A stretch of DNA of 64,000 bases from Jeongeupia sp. USM3. Its GTDB lineage: Bacteria; Pseudomonadota; Gammaproteobacteria; Burkholderiales; Chitinibacteraceae. This document shows, piece after piece, positions 30,416 to 40,590 of the stretch. How positions within the stretch are numbered: position 1 is the first letter of the stretch; each line of letters opens with the position of its first letter. The DNA is taken from contig NZ_CP017668.1 of the NCBI RefSeq assembly GCF_001808185.1, positions 3,724,815-3,788,814 on the forward strand. The letters run 5' to 3'. Position numbers and translations under genes: made by a program. The notes under the pieces are model-generated. The model was not told where the DNA came from. It made no database searches and saw only the letters and a list, made by a program, of their open reading frames with translations.

Positions 30416-32533
30416 ATGGACGACAGCATGCGCTTGCCCCGATCCGGTCCCGGCGGGTTTTATGGCATCCGTGCCCGGATGCTGCTGGTTTTCCTGCTGC
30501 TCACACTGCTTGTGGCCGTTGCGGGCGGGGCCTACGCCTACGCGCTCAAGGCGGCGGCGGCCCGCGCCGAAACTGACGGTCGCCTGCGTGCCGCCGTCGC
30601 CGCCGCCGAGCAGTTGCTGCCCGCGGGGCCGATGCTGCGCGACGCGCTGACCGGTGCAGACATCGTTTCCGATCCGCAGCAATGGCAATCGGCCTTTTCG
30701 CGTTACTGCCGGTTGCTCGGACTGGGGTCGATCTCGGTCTACCTCTTTGAGGGCGACGCGCCGAAGCTCGCAGCTGGAGCCGTGATCGACGGCCAATCGC
30801 ACGACCCCGGGCGTGACACGCTGCGGCAGGCGCTGACCGCGGCCCGGACGATCGAGCGGGAGGTCGCCGGCGAGCGCGTGCGGACGCTGCTGCAGCCTGG
30901 CCCTGCTGCCGGCAGCCGCTATGTGATCGCCGCGACCGAGGATGCCGCTGCATTCGATGCGGCACTGGTGCGGGCGCTGTGGCAGGCCATCTGGGTCGGC
31001 ATGACCGTTTTCATGGTCGGCATGCTGATTTCCAGCCTGCTCGCGTGGCGGATCGCCAGACCGATCAGCGCAACGCTGGCCGCGGTACGGCGGATGCGCG
31101 AAGGCGATTACGGTGTCCGGCTGGGGCAGGAAGGGGGCGGCGAGCTGGGCGAACTGGCCCGCAACTTCAATGCGATGAGCGAGGCGGTGGCCGAGCGGGA
31201 ACGGCTGATGCTGCGGCAGGCTTTCGAGGACAGGCTGACCGGCCTGCCGAACCGGACCAGGCTGCTCGAACTGATGCAGTCGGGCATGGCCAGCGACGAT
31301 GCGCCGTTCGTGCTGCTGCTGCTCGACATCAACCAGTTCCGCTATGTCAACGACTACCTCGGCTATCCGGCCGGCGATGCGATGCTGGTCGCGCTGGCGC
31401 GTCGCCTGTCCGGGCTGATGCAGCAGCAGGGCGAACTGTGCGCGCGTCTGCCTGGCGACGAGTTCGCGCTGCTGTTCCCGCGCACCCGGATCGACGCGCT
31501 GCCGAGCCTGCTCGCCCGGCTCGACGCAGCCTTGCTCGATCCGGTGATGGTCGGCGGGCAGCGGCTGGACCTCGGCGTCGGCATCGGCGTCGCGGTCTAC
31601 CCGGAACACGGCGAGACGGCCGAACTGCTGCTGCGCCATGCCGAAATGGCGATGTATCTGGCCAAGCGAGACCACACGGCCTATGCGATCTATTGTCCGG
31701 AAACGCAGGTGCAGCGGCGCAACCGGACGGTGCTGCTCGCCGACCTGCGCGAAGCGATCGAGGACGGACAGTTCCGCGTCCACTACCAGCCCAAGGCCAG
31801 GCTGGGCGACGGCAGCGTCGACAAGGCCGAAGCGCTGATCCGCTGGGCGCACCCGGAGCGCGGCTGGATCGCGCCGGACGAGTTCATCCCGTTCGCCGAA
31901 CAGACCGGCCGGCTGCACGCGATCACGCACTGGGTTGTCAACGAAGTGGTCGGCCAGCTGGCACGCTGGCGCGAAGGCGGGCTGATGCTGTGCGTTTCGG
32001 TCAACGTCAGCACCGGCGACGTCGAGGACGACACCTTCGTGACCTTCATCGACAACACGCTGCAGCGACACGATGTGCCGCCCTCGCAACTGTGCCTCGA
32101 AATCACCGAAACCGGCATGATGCACCGGCCGCAGCAGTTGCTGCGCAACCTCGACCGGCTGCGCCAGCTCGGCGTGCTGCTGTCGATCGACGATTTCGGC
32201 AACGGTTACTCGTCGTTCGGCTATCTGGCGCAGATGCCGGTCCACGAGCTCAAGATCGACCGGACCTTCATCGAGCGGCTCGGCCACAATTTCGAGAATG
32301 TATCGATCGTGCGCTCGATCATCGAACTCGGCCACATCCTCGGGCTCGAGGTCGTCGCCGAGGGGGTCGAAACCGCGGCGATCTGGCAGGCGCTGGCGGT
32401 GATGGGCTGCGATGCCGCGCAAGGCTATCTGATCGCCAGGCCGATGCCGGCCGATGAACTGCGCCACTGGATGACGCTGGGATTCGAGCTGCCGTCCACG
32501 CCGCCGAACATGGCGCCGCTGCTGGCGTCGTGA
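30416..32533 (+). CDS. GGDEF-EAL membrane protein, probable c-di-GMP phosphodiesterase
   Basis: Protein of 705 residues: membrane segment (about 20-45), periplasmic sensor (about 45-185), second membrane segment (about 190-210), HAMP (about 210-265; RPISATLAAVRRMREGDY), GGDEF-like domain (about 265-425) and EAL domain (about 435-690). The cyclase loop reads PGDEF (346-350), so synthesis is doubtful. The EAL domain is intact (EAL 472-474, LCLEITETGMM, SIDDFGNGYSSF, AEGVET), so it should hydrolyse cyclic-di-GMP, possibly with the degenerate GGDEF acting as a GTP sensor. A small dyad TGGTAAGTTACCA lies just upstream at 30370-30382. Confidence 0.88.
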   Translation: MDDSMRLPRSGPGGFYGIRARMLLVFLLLTLLVAVAGGAYAYALKAAAARAETDGRLRAAVAAAEQLLPAGPMLRDALTGADIVSDPQQWQSAFSRYCRLLGLGSISVYLFEGDAPKLAAGAVIDGQSHDPGRDTLRQALTAARTIEREVAGERVRTLLQPGPAAGSRYVIAATEDAAAFDAALVRALWQAIWVGMTVFMVGMLISSLLAWRIARPISATLAAVRRMREGDYGVRLGQEGGGELGELARNFNAMSEAVAERERLMLRQAFEDRLTGLPNRTRLLELMQSGMASDDAPFVLLLLDINQFRYVNDYLGYPAGDAMLVALARRLSGLMQQQGELCARLPGDEFALLFPRTRIDALPSLLARLDAALLDPVMVGGQRLDLGVGIGVAVYPEHGETAELLLRHAEMAMYLAKRDHTAYAIYCPETQVQRRNRTVLLADLREAIEDGQFRVHYQPKARLGDGSVDKAEALIRWAHPERGWIAPDEFIPFAEQTGRLHAITHWVVNEVVGQLARWREGGLMLCVSVNVSTGDVEDDTFVTFIDNTLQRHDVPPSQLCLEITETGMMHRPQQLLRNLDRLRQLGVLLSIDDFGNGYSSFGYLAQMPVHELKIDRTFIERLGHNFENVSIVRSIIELGHILGLEVVAEGVETAAIWQALAVMGCDAAQGYLIARPMPADELRHWMTLGFELPSTPPNMAPLLAS

Positions 32534-32580
32534 GCACGATTGCCACGGCGCGAGCGGCGATGATCGTGCCGGCCGGATAG

Positions 32581-32596
32581 GTCTAGACGTCACAAC
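32581..32596 (+). promoter_or_regulatory. GTCTAGAC operator upstream of phnS
   Basis: GTCTAGACGTCACAAC begins here, 82 bp before the phnS start, with a TAGAAT box (32614-32619) just downstream. The core dyad and the following GTCA recur at 33747 and, as GTCTAGAT, at 33778 and 37238. Such palindromes are typical of GntR/HutC regulators. Confidence 0.6.
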
Positions 32597-32662
32597 CTGG
32601 TAATACACGCTGCCTAGAATCCGCTGCGATTTCCCCCTCTGGACCGCACAAGGACCGCAGTC

Positions 32663-33679
32663 ATGAAACTCGTCAACCGTATCGCATTCGGTCTTGCCTG
32701 CGCACTGGCCGGCACCGCCTTCGCCGATACCACGCTCACCGTCTACACCGCGCTGGAAGCCGACCAGCTCAAGGCCTACCAGCAGAAGTTCGAGGAAGAG
32801 AACCCCGGCATCAAGCTCAAGTGGGTGCGCGATTCGACCGGCATCATCACCGCCAAGCTGCTGGCCGAAAAGGCCAATCCGCAGGCCGACGTGGTGATGG
32901 GCGTTGCCGCGTCGTCGCTGCTGGTGCTCGAGAAGGAAGGCATGCTGCAGGCGTACGCGCCCAAGGGCGTCGAGAAGCTGTCGAAGGCCTATGTCGATCC
33001 GGCCAGCCCGCCGTCGTGGGTCGGCATGGACGTGTGGGGGGCGGCGATCTGCTTCAACACCGTCGAAGCCGCCAAGCTGGGGCTGAAGAAGCCGGAAAGC
33101 TGGCGCGACCTGACCCGCCCCGAGTACAAGGGCAGGATCGTGATGCCGAACCCGGCGTCGAGCGGTACCGGCTACTTCGACGTGTCGGCCTGGCTCAAGG
33201 TGTTCGGCGAGAAGGAAGGCTGGGCGTACATGGACAAGCTGCACGACAACATCGCCCAGTACACGCATTCGGGCTCCAAGCCGTGCAAGCAGGCGGCCGC
33301 GGGCGAGTTCCCGATCGGCATTTCGTTCGAGTACCGTGCGGCCAAGCTCAAGGAAGGCGGGGCGCCGATCGACCTCGTGTTCCCGAAGGAAGGTCTGGGC
33401 TGGGACGTCGAAGCCACGGCGATCATGAAGGGGACCAAGAACGCCGATGCGGCGAAGAAGCTCGCCGACTGGTCGGCGTCGCGCTCGGCCAACGAGCTGT
33501 ACGAGAAGAATTTCGCCATCGTCGCGATGCCGGGTATCGCCAAGCCGAATGCGCACATCCCGGCCAACTACGAACAGCTGCTGATCAAGCAGGATCTCAA
33601 GTGGTCGGCGCTCAACCGAGACAAGATCCTCGCCGAGTGGACCAAGCGCTACGACGCCAAGTCCGAACCGAAGAAATAA
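32663..33679 (+). CDS. phnS: 2-aminoethylphosphonate ABC transporter, periplasmic binding protein
   Basis: Extracellular binding protein of 338 residues with a signal peptide cleaved after TAFA (about residue 21). The mature part resembles the iron/thiamine/AEP binding group: LTVYTALEADQLKAYQQKFE, ADVVMGVAASSLLVLEKEG, MPNPASSGTGYFDVSAWL and GISFEYRAAKLKEGGAPIDL. The assignment to AEP rests on its genetic company with phnT, the fused permease, phnW and phnX. It is followed by a hairpin and then the HD oxygenase gene. Iron or another phosphonate cannot be excluded from sequence alone. Confidence 0.85.
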   Translation: MKLVNRIAFGLACALAGTAFADTTLTVYTALEADQLKAYQQKFEEENPGIKLKWVRDSTGIITAKLLAEKANPQADVVMGVAASSLLVLEKEGMLQAYAPKGVEKLSKAYVDPASPPSWVGMDVWGAAICFNTVEAAKLGLKKPESWRDLTRPEYKGRIVMPNPASSGTGYFDVSAWLKVFGEKEGWAYMDKLHDNIAQYTHSGSKPCKQAAAGEFPIGISFEYRAAKLKEGGAPIDLVFPKEGLGWDVEATAIMKGTKNADAAKKLADWSASRSANELYEKNFAIVAMPGIAKPNAHIPANYEQLLIKQDLKWSALNRDKILAEWTKRYDAKSEPKK

Positions 33680-33694
33680 GCCTGCCCCCGTCAG

Positions 33695-33718
33695 ACAGCC
33701 CCGCAGCCGCGGGGCTGT
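33695..33718 (+). terminator. Hairpin between phnS and the HD oxygenase gene
   Basis: ACAGCCCCGC and GCGGGGCTGT pair around AGCC, 16 bases after the phnS stop, followed by a weak T-rich stretch. It could end phnS transcripts or lower expression of the downstream genes, as is common after binding-protein genes. Confidence 0.65.
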
Positions 33719-33745
33719 TTGCATTTGCGGCCTGGTGCGAAAAGT

Positions 33746-33785
33746 CGTCTAGACGTCATGGGTGCGTAACACAAGCCGTCTAGAT
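33746..33785 (+). promoter_or_regulatory. Double operator upstream of the HD oxygenase gene
   Basis: CGTCTAGACG is a perfect dyad at 33746-33755 followed by TCA; CGTCTAGAT at 33777-33785 is a second, imperfect copy. The centres lie about 31 bp apart, roughly three helical turns. Same motif as upstream of phnS and phnW. Confidence 0.6.
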
Positions 33786-33816
33786 TGGCGCCATGTCAAA
33801 ACGGGATGGATACACG

Positions 33817-34379
33817 ATGACTCTGGACTGGATGGCGCTGGAGGAGTTACTGGCCGGCGCAGGCGCTTCGCGCTATGGCGGCGAGGCGATCAGCCAGCTT
33901 GAACACGCGCTGCAGAGCGCCGAATGCGCCGAGCGCGACGGTGCGTCCGCATCGCTGATCACCGCGGCGCTGCTGCACGACGTCGGTCATCTGGTGGCCG
34001 GACAGGATGACGACGACCTTGCCAAGGGCATCGACGACCGCCACGAGCAGACCGGCATCGCCGCGCTGCGCAAGCTGTTCGGCGAGGATGTGCTTGCGCC
34101 GATCGCCCTGCACGTGTCGGCCAAGCGCTATCTGTGCGCGGCCGAGCCGGGCTATCTGGCCGGGCTGTCGGATGCGTCGCGGCTGTCACTGGCGCTGCAG
34201 GGCGGCGTGATGGGCGCGGCCGAGGCCGGGCGTTTCGCGCGCAATCCGCATGCCGTGGCGGCGGTCGCGCTGCGCCGCTGGGACGACGAGGCCAAGGTCG
34301 TCGGCAAGACGACGCCGGGGCTCGCGCATTACCTCGCCATTGCCCGCCGCGCCGCGCGCGTTGTTGCAGGAGAAGCGCA

Positions 34380-34383
<4 letters not shown>
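33817..34383 (+). CDS. PhnZ-family HD-domain (diiron) phosphonate oxygenase
   Basis: Protein of 188 residues resembling PhnZ, a mixed-valent diiron oxygenase that splits the C-P bond of (R)-1-hydroxy-2-aminoethylphosphonate to glycine and phosphate. The metal ligands known in PhnZ are all matched by spacing: His30 (EHALQ), His54-Asp55 (LLHDVGH), His76 (DRHEQTG), His99 (LHVSAKRYLC) and Asp156 (RRWDDEA). The substrate-contact Tyr and Glu before the first His are also present (RYGGEAI). The hydroxylase PhnY that supplies PhnZ is absent here. Start 33817 is chosen for GGA six bases upstream and usual length; ATG 33793 is the alternative. The stop overlaps phnT. Confidence 0.8.
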
Positions 34384-35506
<1,123 letters not shown>

Positions 35507-35510
<4 letters not shown>

Positions 35511-37189
35511 TCGCGCTGCGCACACGGCTCGCCAGCGATCGCAGTCAGCTCCTCGCGGCCGGCCTGCTCTGGCTGCTGGTGTCCGCGCTGGTGGTCAGCC
35601 TGGCGCTGCCGCTGGCGGCCATCCTCGGCAAGGCGCTGACCGGCGACGACGGCCGCTTCGCCGGACTGGCGCAGTTTGCCGCGATCGCCGGCGGAGAGCG
35701 CTTCTGGGACGCGGTGTCGAACAGCCTGGCGGTGTCGCTGGCGACGACCGCGATCGTACTGCCGCTGGCCTATGTGTTTGCCGCGGCGCTGACCCGGACC
35801 TGCATGCCGGCCAAGCCGCTGTTCCGCGGCCTGGCGCTGATTCCGCTGCTGGCGCCGTCGCTGCTGCCCGGCATCGCGCTCGTCTACCTGTTCGGCAACC
35901 AGGGGCTGCTGAAGGCGTGGTTTCCCGATGGCGGCATCTACGGCTTCTGGGGCATCGTCATCGCCGAGGTCTTCTTCACGTTTCCGCATGCGCTGATGAT
36001 TCTGGTCACGGCGCTGTCGGTTGCCGATGCGCGGCTGTACGAGGCGGCGACGGCGCTCGGCGCGGGCCGGGTCCGGCGCTTCCTGACCGTGACCTTGCCG
36101 GCGGCGCGCTACGGGCTGATCTCGTCGGCGCTGGTCGTGTTCACGCTGGTGATCGTCGACTTCGGTGCGCCGAAGGTCATCGGCGGCCAGTACAACGTGC
36201 TCGCGGTCGAGGCGTACAAGCAGGTGATCGGCCAGCAGAACTTCCCCAAGGGCGCGGTGATCGGCGTGCTGCTGCTGTTGCCGGCGGTGCTGAGTTTCGT
36301 GATCGACCGGGCGCTGCAGAAGCGCCAGCGCGCGCTGCTGACGGCCAGGGCGCAGCCGCTGGTGATCAGGCCGAAGGCCTGGGTCGACGCACTGAGCACG
36401 CTGACGTGCACGGTGATCGGCGGCGCGCTGCTGGCCATCCTCGCCACCGCGGTCGCCGCGGCCTTCATCAGGATGTGGCCGTACAAGCTGATGCCGACGC
36501 TGGCCCACTTCGACTTCGACAATATGGACGGTGGCGGCTGGGCGGCGTTCTACAACAGCGTCAGGCTGGCGCTGGCCACGGCGGTCTGCGGCACGGTCGC
36601 GGTGTTCGGCGGCGCCTATCTGGCCGAGAAGAGCCGCGCGGCGCCGGTCGCGCGGCAACTGCTCAAGGCCTTCGCCATACTGCCGATGGCGGTGCCGGGG
36701 CTGGTGCTCGGTCTCGGCTACATCTTTTTCTTCAACGATCCGGCCAACCCGCTGCACTTCCTCTACGGCTCGATGACGGTGCTGGTGCTCTGTTCGGTCG
36801 CCCACTTCTACACCACGGCCCACCTGACCGCGACCACCGCGCTCAAGCAGCTCGATGACGAGTTCGAGGCCGTCGCCGCATCGCTCAAGGTGCCGTTCTG
36901 GACGACCTTGTGGCGCGTGACCCTGCCGGTCTGCCTGCCGGCGATGCTCGACATTGCGCGCTTTTACTTCGTGTCGGCGATGTGCACGGTGTCGGCGGTG
37001 ATCTTCCTCTACACGCCCGACACGGTGCTTGCCTCGGTTGCGGTGCTGAACATGGACGACGCCGGCGACACCGCAGCGGCGGCGGCGATGGCGACGCTGA
37101 TCGTTGCCGCATCGGCGCTCGTCTGCCTGCTGTTCAGCCTTGCCGCGTGGTGGCTGGGCCGCAGGACGCAGGCGTGGCGGCAACGCTGA
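35507..37189 (+). CDS. 2-aminoethylphosphonate ABC transporter permease, fused double domain
   Basis: Membrane protein of 560 residues containing two binding-protein-dependent permease domains in tandem (about 15-285 and 300-555), each with its own EAA loop: EAATALGAGRVRRFLTVTLP and EAVAASLKVPFWTTLWRVTLP. In the PhnSTUV type of importer these functions are two proteins (PhnU and PhnV); here one polypeptide would form the whole channel, as in FbpB-like systems. The start is in an ATGA overlap with phnT. A terminator follows 10 bp after the stop, closing this transcription block. Confidence 0.88.
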
Positions 37190-37198
37190 TTCGATCGT

Positions 37199-37222
37199 GC
37201 CGGGGCGCTGCCCCGGTTTTTA
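37199..37222 (+). terminator. Intrinsic terminator after the AEP permease gene
   Basis: CCGGGGC and GCCCCGG pair around GCT and are followed by TTTTT, directly after the permease stop and before the phnW operator. Confidence 0.85.
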
Positions 37223-37236
37223 AGTAACGAAAAATT

Positions 37237-37249
37237 CGTCTAGATGACT
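37237..37249 (+). promoter_or_regulatory. GTCTAGAT operator upstream of phnW
   Basis: CGTCTAGATGACT lies 26 bp before the phnW start codon, downstream of the preceding terminator. It shares CGTCTAGA with the dyads ahead of phnS and the HD oxygenase gene, so phnW-phnX-FAD gene probably has its own promoter under the same regulator. Confidence 0.5.
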
Positions 37250-37274
37250 GAGGGATGATGATGAGGGAAGCCCA

Positions 37275-38375
37275 ATGAGAGATGCCATTCTGCTCACGCC
37301 GGGGCCGCTGACGACGAGTCTGGCGACCAAGACCGCGATGCTGACCGACTGGGGATCGTGGGATGGCGCGTTCAACGCGCTGACGGCGCAGGTCTGCACG
37401 GCGCTGGTCGACATTGCCCACGCCGCCGAGACCCACGTCTGCGTGCCGCTGCAGGGATCGGGCACCTTTGCGGTCGAGGCCGCGATCGGCAACCTGGTGC
37501 CCAGGGGCGGCAAGATCCTCGTGCTCGTCAACGGCGCCTACGGCCGGCGGATGGCACGGATCGCCGAAGTGATCGGCCGGCGGGTCGCGGTCTGCGAAAC
37601 GGCCGACGACACGCCGCCCGATCCGGCCGAGCTGGCCGCCAGGCTCGCCGCCGACCCGGCGATCAGCCACGTCGGCGTCATCCATTGCGAAACCAGCACC
37701 GGCATCCTCAACCCGCTGGCCGAGATCGCCGCCGTGGTCGAGCGCGCCGGGCGCAGCCTGATCGTCGACGCGATGAGCAGCTTCGGTGCGCTGCCGGTCG
37801 ACGCGCGCGAGATCCGCTTCGATGCGTTGATCGCGTCGGGCAACAAATGCCTCGAGGGCGTGCCCGGCGTCGGTTTCGTCATCGCCCGGCGCGATGCGCT
37901 GCTGGCGTCGAGCGGCAACAGCCATTCGCTGGCGATGGACCTCGTCGACCAGTACCTCTACCTGCAGAAAACCGGCCAGTGGCGCTTCACGCCGCCGACC
38001 CACGTCGTCGCGGCGTTGGCCGCCGCGCTCGACCAGTACCGGCAAGAGGGCGGCCAGTCGGCCCGGCTGGTGCGCTATGCCGCCAACTGCCGCAGGCTGA
38101 TCTCGGGGCTGGCGCGGATCGGGCTCAGGCTGTTCCTCGAGCCGTCGCTGCAGGCGCCGATCATCGTCACCTTCCACGCGCCGAACCATCCCGACTACGA
38201 CTTCAAGCGCTTTTACGAGGCGGTGCGCGCACGCGGCTTCGTGCTCTACCCGGGCAAGCTCACCGCGGTCGAAACCTTCCGCGTCGGCTGCATCGGCGCG
38301 ATCGACGGCGCCGAGATCGGCCAGGCGGTTGCCGCGATTGCCGATGCACTCGCCGAACTCGGCTGGACCCACTGA
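37275..38375 (+). CDS. phnW: 2-aminoethylphosphonate:pyruvate transaminase
   Basis: PLP aminotransferase class V of 366 residues. It moves the amino group of AEP to pyruvate, giving phosphonoacetaldehyde and alanine. The N-terminus LLTPGPLTTSLATKTAML and DWGSWD are diagnostic of PhnW. The PLP lysine is Lys191 in ASGNKCLEGVPGVGF, preceded by DAMSSFGALPVD. GAGGGAAG lies eight bases before the start. phnX, encoding the next step, follows after a palindromic repeat. Confidence 0.95.
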   Translation: MRDAILLTPGPLTTSLATKTAMLTDWGSWDGAFNALTAQVCTALVDIAHAAETHVCVPLQGSGTFAVEAAIGNLVPRGGKILVLVNGAYGRRMARIAEVIGRRVAVCETADDTPPDPAELAARLAADPAISHVGVIHCETSTGILNPLAEIAAVVERAGRSLIVDAMSSFGALPVDAREIRFDALIASGNKCLEGVPGVGFVIARRDALLASSGNSHSLAMDLVDQYLYLQKTGQWRFTPPTHVVAALAAALDQYRQEGGQSARLVRYAANCRRLISGLARIGLRLFLEPSLQAPIIVTFHAPNHPDYDFKRFYEAVRARGFVLYPGKLTAVETFRVGCIGAIDGAEIGQAVAAIADALAELGWTH

Positions 38376-38390
38376 CTTGTCGCGGCCGGC

Positions 38391-38475
38391 AAAGCCCCGC
38401 TGGCATCGTTGTGCTCGCTTGCCGTACTTGCTTGTACTGTCTGCGCTTCGCACGCCTTGCCAGCGGGGCTTTTCC
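38391..38475 (+). repeat. Dispersed palindromic intergenic repeat, copy 3
   Basis: GCCCCGCTGGCA and TGCCAGCGGGGC form perfect 12-bp ends; the interior reads CGTTGTGCTCGCTTGCCGTACTT-like and CTGCGCTTCGCACGCCT, nearly identical to copy 1. It sits between phnW and phnX, codirectional genes, where it could attenuate or shape the mRNA. Confidence 0.7.
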
Positions 38476-38504
38476 GGTCGCTCCGTATTACCAGGAGCAT
38501 ACCT

Positions 38505-39338
38505 ATGAACTACCGCTACACCCGCCGCTACGCCGGCCAATTGCAAGCCGTAATTTTCGACTGGGCCGGCACCGTCGTCGACTTCGGCTCGTTCGCGCCG
38601 ACGCAGGTGCTGCTCGACGCATTCGGCGGCTTCGGCGTCGACATCGACATGGCCGAGGCCCGCGTGCCGATGGGCCTCGCCAAGTGGGACCACATCCGCG
38701 CGCTCGGCGACATGCCGCAGATCGCTGCGCGCTGGCATGCGAAGTACGGCCGCGGCATGAGCAATGGCGACGTCGATGCCGTCTACGAGGCCTTCATGCC
38801 GCTGCAGGTTGCGCGGGTCGGCCAGTATTCGCAGCTGATCCCCGGTGCGCTCGACGCGATTGCGGCGCTGCGGGCGCAGGGCATCAAAATCGGCTCGTGC
38901 TCGGGCTATCCGCGCGTGGTGATGGACGCGCTGCTGCCGATCGCGCTTGATCGCGGCTATGCGCCCGACTGCACGATCGCCACCGACGACCTGGCCGCCG
39001 GCGGGCGTCCGGGGCCATGGATGGCGCTCGAGAACGTCATCCGCCTAGGCATCAGCGACGTTGCCGCCTGCGTCAAGGTCGACGACACCGTGCCCGGCAT
39101 CGCCGAGGGGCTGGCGGCCGGGATGTGGACCGTCGGGCTGTCGGCGTCGGGCAACGAAGTCGGCCTGAGCTACGAGGAATGGGCGGCGCTAAGCCCGCCC
39201 GAACAGGCCGCGCGCCGCGCGCCGGCCGAGGCGAAGCTCGACGCCGCCGGCGCGCATTTCGTCATCGACAGCATTGCAGACCTGCCGGCGGTCATCGCCG
39301 AGATCGATGCGCGCCTCGCGCGCGGGGAGCGGCCGTGA
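38505..39338 (+). CDS. phnX: Phosphonoacetaldehyde hydrolase (phosphonatase)
   Basis: HAD-superfamily enzyme of 277 residues that cleaves the C-P bond of phosphonoacetaldehyde to acetaldehyde and phosphate. The nucleophile is Asp19 in VIFDWAGTVVDFG, and the Schiff-base lysine is Lys60 in MGLAKWDHI, the feature that separates PhnX from other HAD enzymes. GSCSGYPRVVMD and KVDDTVPGIAEG complete the HAD motifs. CCAGGAG precedes the start. The stop overlaps the GTG start of the FAD gene. Confidence 0.95.
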   Translation: MNYRYTRRYAGQLQAVIFDWAGTVVDFGSFAPTQVLLDAFGGFGVDIDMAEARVPMGLAKWDHIRALGDMPQIAARWHAKYGRGMSNGDVDAVYEAFMPLQVARVGQYSQLIPGALDAIAALRAQGIKIGSCSGYPRVVMDALLPIALDRGYAPDCTIATDDLAAGGRPGPWMALENVIRLGISDVAACVKVDDTVPGIAEGLAAGMWTVGLSASGNEVGLSYEEWAALSPPEQAARRAPAEAKLDAAGAHFVIDSIADLPAVIAEIDARLARGERP

Positions 39339-40483
39339 ATCAGACCGCGCGGCAAGCGGCCGTGAGTGCGGCCAAACGGTGCGACATCGCCATCGTCGGG
39401 GCCGGCATCGTCGGGCTGGCACACGCGCTGGCGGCGGCCAGACGCGGCCACAAGGTGACGGTGTTCGAGCGCGACAGCCAGCCGCTCGGCGCATCGGTGC
39501 GCAACTTCGGCCTCGGCCTCGTGCTCGGCCAGACGCAGGGCGAAATGCGCGAGCTGGCGCAGGCCAGCCGCGAGATCTGGCTCGACGTGCTGCTGAAGGC
39601 CGGTTGCTGGCACAAGGCGCAGGGCAGCGTGACGGTGGCACGCAATCCGGTCGAGCAGGCGGTGCTCGACGAGTTCCAGGCGCTGCGTGGCGACAGCTAC
39701 GGCACGCGGCTCATCAGTCCGGCCGAGGTCGGCGCGTTCGGCGTGCCTTTCGACAACGTGACCGGCGCGCTCTACAGCGGCGACGAGATCGCGTTCGAAT
39801 CGCGCGTTGCCTTGCCGCGTCTCGTCGCTTGGCTGGCCGAAGTGCACGGCGTCGAGTTCGTTTTCGGTACGCAGGTCAACGCGATCGAATTGCCGAACGT
39901 GACGACGAGCCGTGGCATCTGGCAGGCCGAACAGGCCATCATCTGCGCCGGCCACGATTTCCAGACGCTCTTCCCCGACGCCTACGCCGAGCCGCCGCTG
40001 CAGCGTTGCGCGCTGCAGATGCTCCGGGTTGCCAACCCCGGCATCACGCTCGGCCCGGCGCTGATGACCGGGATGTCGACCCTGCGCTACGGCTCGTTCG
40101 CCGGGCTCGAGTCGCTGGCCGCGCTGCGCCGCCAGCTCGACGCCACCGATCCGGTCTGGCTGGCCGAGGGCATCCATCTGATCGTCCAGCAGGTCGGCGA
40201 GTCGGGCGAGCTGCTGATCGGCGATTCGCACCGCTACGGCGAGTCGGTCGGGCCGTTCAACGCCGAGGCGATCGACCAGCGCCTGTTGGAGCTGGCCGAA
40301 TCGCTGCTCGGGCGTCGGCTGACGGTGCTCGAACGCTGGCAGGGCGTCTACGCCAGCGGCCCGGGCGGCTACCTCGTCAGGCAGGCGGCGCCGGGCGTCA
40401 CCGCGGTGGCGATCACCTGCGGCATCGGCATGAGCGTGTCGTTCGGGCTGGCCGAGCGGGTGCTCGGTGCGACACTGGCGTAA
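39335..40483 (+). CDS. FAD-dependent oxidoreductase, TIGR03364-like, phosphonate-associated
   Basis: DAO-type flavoenzyme of 382 residues. FAD fingerprint IAIVGAGIVGLAHALAAARRGHKVTVFERD (glycines 22, 24, 27), then SVRNFGLGLV near residue 55, and the C-terminal flavin segment VYASGPGGYLV and AITCGIGMSVSFGLAE. Members of this group lie regularly beside phnW/phnX; from memory, some oxidise N-methylated or related aminophosphonates to phosphonoacetaldehyde, which would feed PhnX. The start is GTG, overlapping the phnX stop by four bases, because no ATG fits before the FAD motif. Exact substrate unknown. Confidence 0.8.
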   Translation: MNQTARQAAVSAAKRCDIAIVGAGIVGLAHALAAARRGHKVTVFERDSQPLGASVRNFGLGLVLGQTQGEMRELAQASREIWLDVLLKAGCWHKAQGSVTVARNPVEQAVLDEFQALRGDSYGTRLISPAEVGAFGVPFDNVTGALYSGDEIAFESRVALPRLVAWLAEVHGVEFVFGTQVNAIELPNVTTSRGIWQAEQAIICAGHDFQTLFPDAYAEPPLQRCALQMLRVANPGITLGPALMTGMSTLRYGSFAGLESLAALRRQLDATDPVWLAEGIHLIVQQVGESGELLIGDSHRYGESVGPFNAEAIDQRLLELAESLLGRRLTVLERWQGVYASGPGGYLVRQAAPGVTAVAITCGIGMSVSFGLAERVLGATLA

Positions 40484-40590
40484 ACGCACAACACGGATGC
40501 GGCTTGTACAGATCGCAACATCCGCTCTGGCGCCGGCTGGCTATGATCGCCGCCGCGGTGCAGGGTGCACCGCATTCCGGTATCCGTGCG

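Noticed and set aside
32663..33679. Iron-binding FbpA-like role for the phnS product
   Set aside because: Sequence alone would permit it, but the shared operator motif and placement with phnT, phnW and phnX favour AEP.
30377..33724. Very long reverse-strand open frame of over 1100 codons across the GGDEF-EAL and phnS genes
   Set aside because: It lies antisense to two well-recognised genes, has a biased composition rich in Arg/Gln/His, and shows no domain. High GC and codon bias produce such shadows throughout the window.
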